A stretch of 64,000 nucleotides of DNA from JADJOM01 sp046327715 (GCA_046327715.1 JAXLXY010000004.1:228500-292499), one strand, 5' to 3'; shown: positions 24,859 to 35,601, numbered from the stretch's first letter. The notes: generated by a model from the sequence alone, not told the origin. A program made the numbers and translations.

Positions 24859-26235
24859 ATGTTCAAGCGCTCCCTGTTCGCGCTGCTCGCCATCCTGGCG
24901 ACCGGCGCCTGCAACAGCCTGCTCGACACCAGCCCGCCCGACCAGCTGTCGGACGACAAGACCATCAAGACCCCCGCCGGCGCGCGGGCCGCGCTGGCCG
25001 GCGCGTACAATGCGCTGCAGAGCGGGTACTACTACGGCGGCACCTTCACCCACTTCGGCGACCTCTACGGCGACAACGCCAACCACACCGGCACCTTCAC
25101 GAGCTACCAGGAGGCGGCGCAGCACACGTTCTTCGCCGACAACTCCGACGTGACCGGGATGTGGAACGCGATCTACGAGGCGGTGAAGCGCACCAACGTC
25201 CTCATCGAGAAGGTGCCCAACGTCGCCGGCTTCGACCCCGTGGAGCAGGACCAGATCCTGGGCGAGGCGTACTTCCTGCGCGCGCTCAGCTACCACAACC
25301 TGGTCAAGTACTACGGCGGGGTGCCGCTCCGGCTGCAGCCCATCACCGATCCCGACGCGGCCGCCAACCTGCCCCGCGCCACGGTGACCGAGGTCTACGA
25401 CCAGATCATCGCCGACCTCACCGAGGCCGAGACCCGGATGAGCAACACCACGGCCCCCGCCACCCACGCCACGGTGGGCGCGGCCAAGGCGCTGCTCGCG
25501 CGGGTGTACTTCTACCAGGGCAACTACGCGCAGGCCCTGGCCAAGGCGCAGGAGGTCGAGGCGCTCGGCTACACCCTCGCCCCGAACTACGCCGACCTGT
25601 TCAACACCGACGCGGCGGCTACGCCGGAGAACGTCTTCACGCTGACGTTCAACCTCAACCAGTTCAGCCTGCTCGGCTACTACTGGCTCTCCGACCTGCT
25701 CAGCAGCGGGGCGGGGCGGTTCGAGATGGGGCCGACCCAGTCGCTCATCGACGCCTACGACACCCTCTCCACCGACTCCCGCCTGGCCTGGAACATCCAG
25801 CCCGACCCCTCGGGCGGCGGCTGGGTCGAGGGCTCGCAGGGCGGCGGCTCCTACGGCACCAAGTTCCCCTCCCCCAGCGGTGACGAGGACTTCCACGTCA
25901 TCCGCTTCGCGGAGGTGCTGCTGATCAAGGCCGAGTCCTTTGCCCAGCAGGGCTCGCTCGACAGCGCCGTGGCCAACTACAACCAGATCCTGGCCCGGGC
26001 CGGGCTGGACACCGACACGGTCGGGGTGGACATCAATACCCAGCAGGAGATCCTCGACCGGATCGACGTCCAGCGGCGGCTCGAGTTCGCGGAAGAGGGC
26101 GACCGCTTCCCCGACCTGGTGCGCAGCGGCCGCGCCCAGGCCGTCCTCGGGATCCCCGCCTTCCGGGAGCTGTTCCCGATCCCGCAGTCGGAGATCCAGG
26201 TGGCTCCGAACGTGACCCAGAACCCGGGCTACTAG
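24859..26235 (+). CDS. SusD/RagB-type surface lipoprotein
   Basis: Substrate-binding lid of the SusC transporter, 458 residues from ATG 24859 (MFKRSLFALLAILATGAC). The frame is also open from 24823, but the ATG at 24859 gives a proper lipoprotein signal and has GAAAGG upstream. Lipidated Cys at ATGAC-N. TPR-like helices follow: YFLRALSYHNLVKYYGGVPL, AAKALLARVYFYQGNYAQAL, and the C-terminal RRLEFAEEGDRFPDLVRSG typical of SusD. A perfect hairpin follows the stop. Confidence 0.94.
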   Translation: MFKRSLFALLAILATGACNSLLDTSPPDQLSDDKTIKTPAGARAALAGAYNALQSGYYYGGTFTHFGDLYGDNANHTGTFTSYQEAAQHTFFADNSDVTGMWNAIYEAVKRTNVLIEKVPNVAGFDPVEQDQILGEAYFLRALSYHNLVKYYGGVPLRLQPITDPDAAANLPRATVTEVYDQIIADLTEAETRMSNTTAPATHATVGAAKALLARVYFYQGNYAQALAKAQEVEALGYTLAPNYADLFNTDAAATPENVFTLTFNLNQFSLLGYYWLSDLLSSGAGRFEMGPTQSLIDAYDTLSTDSRLAWNIQPDPSGGGWVEGSQGGGSYGTKFPSPSGDEDFHVIRFAEVLLIKAESFAQQGSLDSAVANYNQILARAGLDTDTVGVDINTQQEILDRIDVQRRLEFAEEGDRFPDLVRSGRAQAVLGIPAFRELFPIPQSEIQVAPNVTQNPGY

Positions 26236-26258
26236 TCCGCCCGTGGTCCGGCACGGCA

Positions 26259-26291
26259 GAAGGGGGTGGAGCCATCGGCTCCACCCCCTTC
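26259..26291. terminator. Perfect 15-base hairpin after SusD
   Basis: GAAGGGGGTGGAGCC at 26259-26273 pairs fully with 26277-26291 around a 3-base loop. It sits between convergent SusD and msrA, so it can serve both strands. Confidence 0.8.
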
Positions 26292-26316
26292 GGCGTGTCG
26301 GCACCGGCCCCCCGCG

Positions 26317-26856
26317 CTACGGCTGGCGGAGCAGCTCGAAGAAGCGGGTCCGGACCTTGGCCACCTTGGGCGCCACCACCGCCCGGCAATACGGCTGGTT
26401 CGGGTTGCGGCGGTAGTAGTCGTCGTGGGAGGCGTCGGCGGGGTAGAACTCCGCGAGCGGCACCACCTCGGTGACGATCGGGTCGTCGTAGATCCCGGCG
26501 GCCGTCAGCTCCGCGATCACCTCCCGGGCCACCTGTGCCTGGCCGGCGTCATGGCAGAAGATGGCGGAGCGGTACTGGGTGCCGACGTCGGCGCCCTGCC
26601 GGTTGAGGCTGGTCGGGTCGTGGATGGTGAAGAAGATCGTCAGCAGGTCGCGGAAGCCGATCCGGGCCGGGTCGAAGGTCACCTGGACCACCTCGGCGTG
26701 GCCGGTGTCACCCTCGCACACGGCCCGGTAGCTCGGATGGGGCACGTGCCCCCCGGCGTAGCCCGACTGCACCCGCTCCACGCCCCGCAGCTGCTGGAAG
26801 GCCGCCTCCAGGCACCAGAAGCAGCCCCCGCCCAGGGTGGCGAGCGCGGTGGCCAT
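26317..26856 (-). CDS. msrA: Peptide-methionine (S)-S-oxide reductase
   Basis: Repairs methionine-S-sulfoxide in proteins. 179 residues, the normal length. GGGCFWCLEAAF holds catalytic Cys12 followed by the family's FW; GYAGG, TGHAEVVQVTFDP and YRSAIFCH are family blocks. No fused MsrB domain and no signal peptide, so it is cytoplasmic. It directly follows the GlcG-like gene (no gap), suggesting an oxidative-stress operon. Confidence 0.96.
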   Translation of the reverse strand: MATALATLGGGCFWCLEAAFQQLRGVERVQSGYAGGHVPHPSYRAVCEGDTGHAEVVQVTFDPARIGFRDLLTIFFTIHDPTSLNRQGADVGTQYRSAIFCHDAGQAQVAREVIAELTAAGIYDDPIVTEVVPLAEFYPADASHDDYYRRNPNQPYCRAVVAPKVAKVRTRFFELLRQP

Positions 26857-27276
26857 TCAGCCCGTGGCCCCGACCGCCGCCAGCGCGGCGGCGGCGACCT
26901 CGCCGTCCTGCACCGAGGTCATCCCGCTGATGCCCAGCGCGCCCACGATCTGGCCCTCCAGCCGCACCAGGACCCCGCCCTCCAGCAGCAGCATCCCCGG
27001 CAGCGAGAGGAAGCCGGTGCGGCCGGCGGCGAGGCTGTCTTCGAGGACCTTGGTGGAACGGCGCATCCGCGCCGCGCTGCGGGCCTTGAGGATGGCGATG
27101 TCCTCGCTGCCCGGCTGGGTGCCGTCCATCATCTGGAACAGCAGGAGGCCGCCGGCGGGGTTCACCACCGCCACGGCGATGGTGGCCTGGCGGGCCCGGG
27201 CCGCCGTGAGGGCGGCGTCGGCAAGCTGCCGCGCCCCCTCGAGCGAGAGGGCGCTGGTGACGTGGGTCGGGAGCAT
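26857..27276 (-). CDS. GlcG/HbpS-family protein
   Basis: Small protein of 139 residues in the haem-degrading/HbpS-like family (PF03928 type): ARARQATIAVAVVNPAGGLLLFQMMDG, then LPGMLLLEGGVLVRLEGQIVGALGISG. Members bind haem or act as redox-linked accessory proteins; the role here is not clear. The stop codon touches the msrA start. No export signal is seen. Confidence 0.85.
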   Translation of the reverse strand: MLPTHVTSALSLEGARQLADAALTAARARQATIAVAVVNPAGGLLLFQMMDGTQPGSEDIAILKARSAARMRRSTKVLEDSLAAGRTGFLSLPGMLLLEGGVLVRLEGQIVGALGISGMTSVQDGEVAAAALAAVGATG

Positions 27277-27285
27277 CCGGGGAAT

Positions 27286-27579
27286 CTACTTCACGTGCCG
27301 GAAGGTCAAGCCCCGCACCGCCAGCGACATGGTCGAGGCGTTCACCTTGTAGCGGCGGGCCAGCGTCTTGATGAGGGTGCCCTTCTTGTACAGGGCGCGG
27401 GCCTGCCGCACCTCGGCCTCGGTGAGCTTGGCCTGCAGGTTCTTGCTGCCCTTGCGGCCGGCCGCGCCGCCGTAGCGCTTGGGCTGGCGGGTGGAGGAGA
27501 AGCGCGTCAGGACGTCCGCGCGCTTCCGGCTGCGGCGGGCGGTCCGGGCGGACTTGGTGGTGCGCGATCGAGGGGCCAT
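27286..27579 (-). CDS. Small basic helix-turn-helix protein
   Basis: 97 residues, strongly basic N-terminal half (RSRTTKSARTARRSRKRAD) and a C-terminal homeodomain-like HTH: LTEAEVRQARALYKKGTLIKTLARRYKVNASTMSLAVRGLTF. The HTH resembles those in recombinases and small phage or nucleoid-like DNA-binding proteins. ATG 27579 gives a compact protein; the frame extends to 27621 but would overlap the Rieske gene. It lies 16 bases after the Rieske gene and 9 bases before the GlcG-like gene, in one run. I do not recognise a named family. Confidence 0.65.
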   Translation of the reverse strand: MAPRSRTTKSARTARRSRKRADVLTRFSSTRQPKRYGGAAGRKGSKNLQAKLTEAEVRQARALYKKGTLIKTLARRYKVNASTMSLAVRGLTFRHVK

Positions 27580-27595
27580 GGTCGGGTCGGTCGGG

Positions 27596-28762
27596 TTAAG
27601 GTTGCGCCGGGGGCGGTCCATCGTCCACGGGCGGCAGGCGGTCCACCAGGTAGTTCCGGATGTCGAGGCTCAGGCTTTCCATCGGCGCGTAGAAGCCCCG
27701 GGTGAACTTCCGGCTGCTCATCCCGCGCTGCACGCTTTCGCAGATCACCCAGTCCTGCCGGTTGGTGATGTCCCAGAACTCCACCGCGTCCATCGGGTCG
27801 AACCCCGGCCGCGTCATCTCGGCCGGGTGGAACAGGAAGTCGCAGATCACCGTGGTGCGGCCCGCCTCGTGCGGCCACAGGGAGAATGCCGCCGCGTGCT
27901 CGGCGGCCAGTGAGAGCATGAAGTTCGGGTACAGCAGCTCGCCCTTGTGGCGGATCAGCTCGTCGTCGTTGAGGCCCGGGAACGGACGGCGGCTGGTGGT
28001 GCCGCTCATCGTGAAGGTCCAGGCGCCCTCCCGGTGCGGCACGCCGCGGTCCCAGTCCAGGTCCGCGCCGCCCTTCTGCTTGAACGCGGGCACCACGCGG
28101 CAGAGTTCCGGGTGCACCGGCCCGCAGTGGTAGCACTCGTTGTAGTTCTCGAGGATCACCTTCCAGTTGGCGGCGACCTCGTAGACGATCCGCCTGGCAA
28201 TCCGCAACTCGGCGAGGGGGTACCGGCGCACCCGCTCCACCGCGCCGCCCAGCTGGTCCAGCAGTCCCGGCAGGGGTGGCGCACCGGGCGCCGCCGCCGC
28301 CTCCAGCCGGACGAAGACGAAGCCGCCCCAGGTCTCCACCGCCGCCCCGTACAGGGGCAGGTCCTCGCGGCAGAAGCCGTCGCCGTCCTCCAGGAAGGGC
28401 GCCGTCCGCAGGGTGCCGTCCAGCTGGTAGGTCCAGGCGTGGTACGGGCACCGGATGCCGGAGGCGAAGGTCCCCGAGGGACGGACGGCGTCCCCGGCCC
28501 GGGGCTTCGGGTCCACGCCGAGCACCAGCTCCGAGCCCCGGTGGCGGCAGACGTTGTAGTGCGCGTGCAGCCGGCCGTCCTTGCCCCGCACCAGCAGCAG
28601 CCGCTCCCCGGCCAGGTCGAGCAGGAGGTAGTCGCCGGGCTGCGGCGCCTCCTCCTCCCGCCCGACGCACATCCATTCCCGGGCGAAGATCCGTTCCCGT
28701 TCCTGACAGAACCTGTCAGGCGAGAGATAATACTCCCGTTCGAGCGTGGGTTCCAGAGCCAT
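27596..28762 (-). CDS. Rieske non-haem iron oxygenase, alpha subunit type
   Basis: Aromatic-ring-hydroxylating dioxygenase or related oxygenase/demethylase, 388 residues from ATG 28762. Rieske [2Fe-2S] ligands C72-x-H74 (VCRHRGSEL) and C105-x2-H108 (CPYHAW), with an enlarged loop between them. Mononuclear iron site NYNECYHCGPVHPEL (two His four residues apart, near 205), with a C-terminal catalytic domain. No beta subunit, ferredoxin or reductase gene is nearby, so electrons must come from elsewhere. A cupin gene lies 64 bases upstream on the same strand. Substrate unknown; similarity to choline/carnitine-type oxygenases is possible. Confidence 0.9.
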   Translation of the reverse strand: MALEPTLEREYYLSPDRFCQERERIFAREWMCVGREEEAPQPGDYLLLDLAGERLLLVRGKDGRLHAHYNVCRHRGSELVLGVDPKPRAGDAVRPSGTFASGIRCPYHAWTYQLDGTLRTAPFLEDGDGFCREDLPLYGAAVETWGGFVFVRLEAAAAPGAPPLPGLLDQLGGAVERVRRYPLAELRIARRIVYEVAANWKVILENYNECYHCGPVHPELCRVVPAFKQKGGADLDWDRGVPHREGAWTFTMSGTTSRRPFPGLNDDELIRHKGELLYPNFMLSLAAEHAAAFSLWPHEAGRTTVICDFLFHPAEMTRPGFDPMDAVEFWDITNRQDWVICESVQRGMSSRKFTRGFYAPMESLSLDIRNYLVDRLPPVDDGPPPAQP

Positions 28763-28826
28763 GGCGGAGGTTACCGCTCCCGGGCCGACCCGGCAAGGCG
28801 CGTTTGCGTCAGGCGGGCCCGCCACC

Positions 28827-29177
28827 TCACGGCGCCTTGAGCCCCTGCCCGATCTCCCCGCCCGCGGGGCCATAGAAGATCACCCATACCGCCAGGTCCT
28901 CCGTGAATTCCTCGAAGCGATGTTCCCGGTGCGCCGGGACGAACAGCACGTCGCCCGGCCCGAAGGCAACCCGGTCGGGGCCGTTGCGGAACCAGCCGCT
29001 GCCCCGCATCACGACGTAGAGCTCGTCGCGGGTGTGCGGGGTCTGCGGGTCGGCCAGCTTGGGGGCGTAGAGGCCCACCTCGAGGGTGCCCCGCTCGAGG
29101 AGGATGGCGTAATGGTCGCCGTAGGGCCCGGGCATCCGGGACAGCGCCTGCGCGAGGGTCAGGTGAAACGGGGTCAT
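28827..29177 (-). CDS. Cupin-domain protein
   Basis: Single-domain cupin of 116 residues. Cupin motif 1 as HTRDELYVVMRGSGWF and motif 2 as PGDVLFVPAHREHRF, with the metal-binding His and Glu residues present. Such proteins are small isomerases, dioxygenases or ligand sensors; the function is not set by sequence. It sits between the MBL hydrolase and the Rieske oxygenase on one strand. Confidence 0.85.
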   Translation of the reverse strand: MTPFHLTLAQALSRMPGPYGDHYAILLERGTLEVGLYAPKLADPQTPHTRDELYVVMRGSGWFRNGPDRVAFGPGDVLFVPAHREHRFEEFTEDLAVWVIFYGPAGGEIGQGLKAP

Positions 29178-29184
29178 GATCGTC

Positions 29185-30096
29185 CTAGTAGCGATTGAGA
29201 TCCTTGCCCACCACCGTGCGCCCGACGAAGCCGCCCGCCCGGACCCCGGCCAGCAGTTCCTCGTCGGTGCCGCCCATGCGCACCACGTGGTACAGCACCA
29301 GCAGCTTCGGGCCGACCCGCTGGGCGATGGCGCCGAGCTCCCGGTCGGAGGTGTGGAACGCCTGCATGTACCGGGGCCAGGCGTCCCCGCCGGGGCGCGG
29401 CTCGGGCTTGAGGCGCACCTCGGGGTAGACCTCGTGGATCAGGATGTCGACGCCCTTCGCGGCCCGTTCCAGTGCCTCGCTGGGCCGGGTGTCGCCCGAG
29501 ATGAGGATCGACTTGCCCGGCGCGTCGATCCGGTAGGCGAACGCCGTCTTCCAGTTGCCGTGGGGCACCGGCACGGCGGTGATCGTGACGCCGGCCGAGT
29601 CGTACACGGTGACGCTGCCGGCGATCTCGCGCACCGTCACCTTCTGCGCCCCCCGCGCCGCATGCTCCAGCCCGTCGGTCCGGACCGCGATGTCCTCGGC
29701 CCAGGCCGCCAGGATGTGGTCGGTCATCGCCTGGGTGCCCGGCGGCCCGACGATCGGCAGCGGCCGCTGCCGGCCCATCACCCACGAGGTGAGGATGAGG
29801 TCGGGCAGCCCCAGGGTGTGGTCGCTGTGCAGGTGCGTCAGGAACACCCGGGTGACGGGCCCGCCCCGGACCGGCAGCCCCGCCGCCGTCAACTGCCGCA
29901 TCACGCCGGGCCCGGCATCAAAGAGGAAGATGCGGGTGCCCACCACCACGGCCGTCGCGGGGCCCTGCGCCTTGGGATCGGGGTAGGGCATCCCCGTGCC
30001 GAGCAGCACCACGATCGTGGAGTCGGGGGCGGCCGGCGCGGGCGGTGCCGGGGATCCCAGCGGGGCCAGCAGCAGCGCGGCAAGCAGTGGGAGCAT
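29185..30096 (-). CDS. Secreted MBL-fold metallohydrolase
   Basis: Periplasmic metallo-beta-lactamase-fold hydrolase, 303 residues from ATG 30096 (MLPLLAALLLAPLGSPA signal peptide). Zinc motif TRVFLTHLHSDHTLGLPDL (HxHxDH), GDTRPSEALE with the bridging Asp, and C-terminal VLYHVV His. The arrangement resembles the RNase Z / arylsulfatase-like branch rather than class B beta-lactamases. It ends 8 bases before the cupin gene. Confidence 0.87.
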   Translation of the reverse strand: MLPLLAALLLAPLGSPAPPAPAAPDSTIVVLLGTGMPYPDPKAQGPATAVVVGTRIFLFDAGPGVMRQLTAAGLPVRGGPVTRVFLTHLHSDHTLGLPDLILTSWVMGRQRPLPIVGPPGTQAMTDHILAAWAEDIAVRTDGLEHAARGAQKVTVREIAGSVTVYDSAGVTITAVPVPHGNWKTAFAYRIDAPGKSILISGDTRPSEALERAAKGVDILIHEVYPEVRLKPEPRPGGDAWPRYMQAFHTSDRELGAIAQRVGPKLLVLYHVVRMGGTDEELLAGVRAGGFVGRTVVGKDLNRY

Positions 30097-30137
30097 TCCT
30101 GATCCATTCTGGCTCTGACGCCGAGCCGCGGGGCCGC

Positions 30138-31727
30138 CTAGTCCAGCAGCCCCAGCACTTCGTAGGCGGCGTTGCGTCCGTTGATGCCGATCACGCTCCC
30201 GCCGGGCCAGGTACAGGCGCCGCACAGGTAGACGCCCGGCATCGGGGTGCGGTACGTGAGCCGGTCCTGCCACATGTACGGGGGCAGGCACTCGCCCTGG
30301 AAGATCTGCCCCCCGGTCAGGCCCAGCCGGGACTCGACGTCCGGCGGGCCGAGGGTCTCGCTGGCGATCACGGCGTCGGGGAGGTTGCGGCAGAACCGCG
30401 CGATCGACCCGAGCACCACCTCCCCCGCGGCCTGGCGATGGTCGTCCCACGTTCCTTGTGCAAAGGTGTGGGGCACGTACTGCGAGAAGACGCTCATCAG
30501 GTGCTGACCCGGCGGCGCCACGGTGGGGTCGTACGCGGTCTGCAGGTAGATCTCGGTCCACACCCGCCCGGGCAGGCGCCCCGCCATGGCGGCCGCGTGC
30601 CCCGTGCGCCACTCCTCGCGGGTGATGGGCGTGTTGATGGTGGCCAGGTGGTGCGGCATGCGGGTGCCGGGCCGGGCAGTGAAGTCGGGCAGCTCGCGCA
30701 GCGCCGCGTTGAACTTGACGGTGGCGCTCTTCATGGGCACCGCCTCCACCCGCGCCTTCCAGCCGGCGTCGGCGGCGGCGCCCAGCAGCCCGAGCGTGGC
30801 CACCGGGTCGGCGTTGCTCACCACCACCGGCGCCTGGAGGCGCTCCCCGCCCGCCAGCTCCACGCCCTCGCCCGGGAGGATGCGCGCCACCCGCACCCCG
30901 GCCGCCACCGTGGCGCCCGCCTCGACCGCGGCGTCGTGGATGAGGAACGAGACCATTCCCATGCCGCCCTTGACGTAGCCCCAGCCGCCGGGCTCCCCGC
31001 CGTCGAGGCGGCCGCAGAAGTGATGATAGTAGAGGGAGGCGGTGCCCGGATCGAAGGGGCTGGCGGCGGAGCCCACCACGCCCTGGCCCATGTAGGCCAT
31101 CTTCATCCGCTCGTCCACCAGGAAGCGGTCCATCAGCTCGGCCATGGACCACTCGAACAGGAGCCCGATCGCGTCCGGGTCGTGGCCCAGCCGGGCCTCG
31201 ATCGCGTCCCGCGACGGCGCGCGGTGCAGCCAGGTGTCGCCGTCGTCCATCGGGCGGAGGGCGTACACGATCTTCTTCATCAGCGCGTGCATCTCGTGCC
31301 GGCCCCGGACGTCGCGGGGCGAGAACTGCCGCAGCTCGGCCTCGGCCTTCGCCTCGTCGTCCCACAGCTGGATGCTGGAGCCGTCCTCGAACGGGACGAA
31401 GTACCCGCCCATCGCCGGCGTCCACTCGTACCCGCGCGCCGGGAGTCGCAGCTCCTCGATCACCCGGTGGTGCAGCAGCCCCACCACGTACGCGCAGGGC
31501 GAGACCCGGTAGCCGGGCCAGGTCTCCTCGAGGGTGCAGGCGCCCCCGATGCGCTCGCGGGACTCGAGCACCAGGACGCGGCGGCCGGCGCGGGCCAGGT
31601 AGAAGGCGCAGGTGAGGCCGTTGTGGCCCCCGCCCACGATGATCGCGTCCCAGCGCCGGCGGGCCAGGTCGGCGAGCGGTGCCGGCAATCCGACCTTGCC
31701 GAGCAGGGGGACGGCGGAGTGGCTCAT
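30138..31727 (-). CDS. Phytoene-desaturase-like NAD(P)/FAD oxidoreductase (PYROXD2 type)
   Basis: Flavoprotein of 529 residues from ATG 31727. N-terminal FAD motif AIIVGGGHNGLTCAFYLARAGRRVLVLE, VVGLLHHRVIEELRL, and C-terminal GVYLCGACTWPGGSVIGINGRNAA. The match is to PYROXD2-like and carotenoid-desaturase-like oxidoreductases; a real role in carotenoid synthesis is doubtful, as no crt genes are adjacent (a squalene/phytoene synthase lies 28 kb away). It heads the minus-strand run ending at msrA. Confidence 0.87.
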   Translation of the reverse strand: MSHSAVPLLGKVGLPAPLADLARRRWDAIIVGGGHNGLTCAFYLARAGRRVLVLESRERIGGACTLEETWPGYRVSPCAYVVGLLHHRVIEELRLPARGYEWTPAMGGYFVPFEDGSSIQLWDDEAKAEAELRQFSPRDVRGRHEMHALMKKIVYALRPMDDGDTWLHRAPSRDAIEARLGHDPDAIGLLFEWSMAELMDRFLVDERMKMAYMGQGVVGSAASPFDPGTASLYYHHFCGRLDGGEPGGWGYVKGGMGMVSFLIHDAAVEAGATVAAGVRVARILPGEGVELAGGERLQAPVVVSNADPVATLGLLGAAADAGWKARVEAVPMKSATVKFNAALRELPDFTARPGTRMPHHLATINTPITREEWRTGHAAAMAGRLPGRVWTEIYLQTAYDPTVAPPGQHLMSVFSQYVPHTFAQGTWDDHRQAAGEVVLGSIARFCRNLPDAVIASETLGPPDVESRLGLTGGQIFQGECLPPYMWQDRLTYRTPMPGVYLCGACTWPGGSVIGINGRNAAYEVLGLLD

Positions 31728-31778
31728 GACGCGGGGGTCCGGAATTCGGTGGCGGTGGCCGGCGGCAGAAGTTTCCAA

Positions 31779-31806
31779 TTGACAGCCACGGGACGGGCCC
31801 TATCGT
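31779..31806 (+). promoter_or_regulatory. Sigma-70-like promoter with no gene downstream
   Basis: Perfect TTGACA, 16-base spacer, TATCGT (T1, A2, T6 conserved). The next plus-strand gene starts 2.5 kb later behind an opposing gene. Confidence 0.35.
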
Positions 31807-32025
31807 GGACGGTGCCCACCGCAGGGAAGGAGGGCCCGGGGCCGTCCGGGGGGAAGATATCCCGCCCGCAGCGCCCCGCTATGGACACCGTCTCCGCCGC
31901 ACTCCCGAGGTAAGGGGGGCGCCGTCCGCGCTCACCCCGCTGGTCCCGAGCGAACGCACGCCACCGCGTGGCCGCGCTCCGTTATCGCGGCCCCACAGCC
32001 GCCGGCCCATGCCGGGCCCTCCCGC

Positions 32026-32070
32026 GGGGGCGAAGGCGCACCGCAGCGATGCGGCGCGCGCTTCGCCCCC
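32026..32070. terminator. Long hairpin with a GCGA tetraloop
   Basis: Outer arms GGGGGCGAA/TTCGCCCCC, then GCGC/GCGC, then CCGCA[GCGA]TGCGG, about 19 pairs broken by one A-C mismatch and one bulge. It starts 9 bases after the S9 peptidase stop (minus strand). Confidence 0.6.
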
Positions 32071-32078
32071 GCGACGGT

Positions 32079-34145
<2,067 letters not shown>

Positions 34146-34384
34146 GGGGATTCTGGGGAAGGGATGAGGCATGATGCCCCAATCCCGGTGCCCCGGCAAG
34201 GGGAGCGGCCCGGTCCGTTTGACCGCCGGGCCGGGGACGGGCCGGCGGCGCCTCGGGGCCCGGGAAGCCGCCCTTGGTTGCCCCCCCGGGAACCGGGACC
34301 TACAATTGCCCCCGCTGGTCCCGCGGGTGGATCCTCCCGGACCGTCATCCCGCTGCCGCGCACCCTGACCCTGGAACGCCGCCG

Positions 34385-35128
34385 ATGAAGCCGCCCATCC
34401 TGGTCGAGGCCTGCGTCGAGTCGGTGGCGGGCGCCGTGGCGGCCGAGCGGGCCGGCGCCGGGCGACTCGAGCTCTGCTCGGGGCTCGCCGAGGGGGGCGT
34501 GACACCCAGCGCCGGCCTGGTGCGCGCGGTGCGGGCCCGGGTCGCGATCCCGGTGCATGTCCTGCTGCGGCCGCGCCCGGGGTCGTTCGTGCACGATGCC
34601 GGCGACGTGGCCGCGATGCTCGCCGACCTGCGCGACCTCAAGCTGGCGGGCGCCGACGCGGTGGTGCTGGGCAGCCTCACCCCGGACCACCTGGTGGATC
34701 GCGAGACCGTGGCCCGCCTGGCGGAGCGGGCGCGGCCCCTGGGGGTGGCGTTCCATCGGGCCATCGACCGCACCCCGGATCCCGGCGCCGCCCTGGCCAC
34801 CCTGGCGGAGCTCGGCATCCAGCGGGTGCTCACGTCCGGCGGAGCCGCCACTGCGCTGGCCGGGGCACCGGTGCTCGCCGCGCTGCAGCGCCGCTTCGGC
34901 GCCACGATCACGATCCTGGCCGGCGGCGGCGTGCGGCACGACCATGTGCGGCGCCTGGTGGCCGAGACGGGCGTGACCGAGGTGCACCTCGGGCCGCGGC
35001 TTCCCGGCGGGGCGGGGCTCGACGTGGCCGCCCTGGACGCCGTCATCGCCGCGCTCCGCGACGAGCCGGGAAACACCCACGATCCCCGGGCCGTACAGCC
35101 CCCACCCTCAACCATGGTCTCCCGGTAA
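34385..35128 (+). CDS. cutC: Copper homeostasis protein CutC family
   Basis: Cytoplasmic TIM-barrel protein of 247 residues. VEACVESVAGAVAAERAGAGRLELC at the start, HVLLRPRPGSFVH, GVAFHRAIDRTPDP and VLTSGGAATALAG are conserved CutC blocks. ATG 34385 matches the family N-terminus. The link to copper is historical and its biochemical role is not settled. The last base of its stop is the A of the next start (TAATG), so it is coupled to the NTF2-like gene. Confidence 0.93.
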   Translation: MKPPILVEACVESVAGAVAAERAGAGRLELCSGLAEGGVTPSAGLVRAVRARVAIPVHVLLRPRPGSFVHDAGDVAAMLADLRDLKLAGADAVVLGSLTPDHLVDRETVARLAERARPLGVAFHRAIDRTPDPGAALATLAELGIQRVLTSGGAATALAGAPVLAALQRRFGATITILAGGGVRHDHVRRLVAETGVTEVHLGPRLPGGAGLDVAALDAVIAALRDEPGNTHDPRAVQPPPSTMVSR

Positions 35129-35601
35129 TGACTCTCCTCCGCCGCGCCGCGCTCCTCGCCGGCCTGCTCCTCCTCGCCGCTCCGCTCGCCGCCCAGGAGG
35201 CGCCCGACCGCGACGCGATCCTCGCGGTCACCCGCCGCCTGTTCGACGGCATGCGCGCCGGCGACAGCGCCATGGTCCGCTCCACCTTCCACCCGAAGCT
35301 GTTCCTGGCCTCGTCCTTCATGCGGCAGGGCACCGCCACCATCGAGGTGGACGACGGCCCCGACGGGTTCGTCAAGGCGGTCGGGACCCCGCACGCGGAG
35401 GTGTGGGACGAGCGGGTGGCCCACGAGCTGGTGTACCAGGACGGCACCCTCGCGGCGGTCTGGATGGACTACACCTTCTACCTGGGCAACAAGAAGAGTC
35501 ACTGCGGGGTGGACGCCTTCCTGATCGCCAGGGAAGGGACGGAGTGGAAGATCATCTCCCTGGCCGACACCCGCCGCCGCGACGGCTGCCCCGACCTGTG
35601 A
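35128..35601 (+). CDS. Secreted NTF2-like (SnoaL/DUF4440-type) protein
   Basis: 157 residues with signal peptide MTLLRRAALLAGLLLLAAPLAAQ. The rest is a cone-shaped NTF2-like fold: AILAVTRRLFDGMRAGDSAMVRSTFHPKL, then WMDYTFYL and CGVDAFLIAREGTEWKIISLADTRR. Such domains bind small ligands or act as simple hydrolases/isomerases; no catalytic set can be named. Overlaps cutC and csaA at both ends. Confidence 0.8.
   Translation: MTLLRRAALLAGLLLLAAPLAAQEAPDRDAILAVTRRLFDGMRAGDSAMVRSTFHPKLFLASSFMRQGTATIEVDDGPDGFVKAVGTPHAEVWDERVAHELVYQDGTLAAVWMDYTFYLGNKKSHCGVDAFLIAREGTEWKIISLADTRRRDGCPDL

Larger units (their letters stand above)
31728..32078. other. 351-base intergenic region, possible small RNA
   Basis: No protein-coding gene of normal size. 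On the plus strand it holds TTGACA (31779-31784), a 16-base gap and TATCGT (31801-31806), then ~220 bases ending in a long hairpin at 32026-32070. A tiny ORF of ten codons (31881-31913) has no ribosome site. The same hairpin can serve the S9 peptidase on the minus strand. Confidence 0.3.

Noticed and set aside
28704..28722. Perfect palindrome CCTGACAG-AAC-CTGTCAGG
   Set aside because: Falls inside the Rieske gene and is explained by the codons of SPDRFCQE; no second copy was seen to support an operator.
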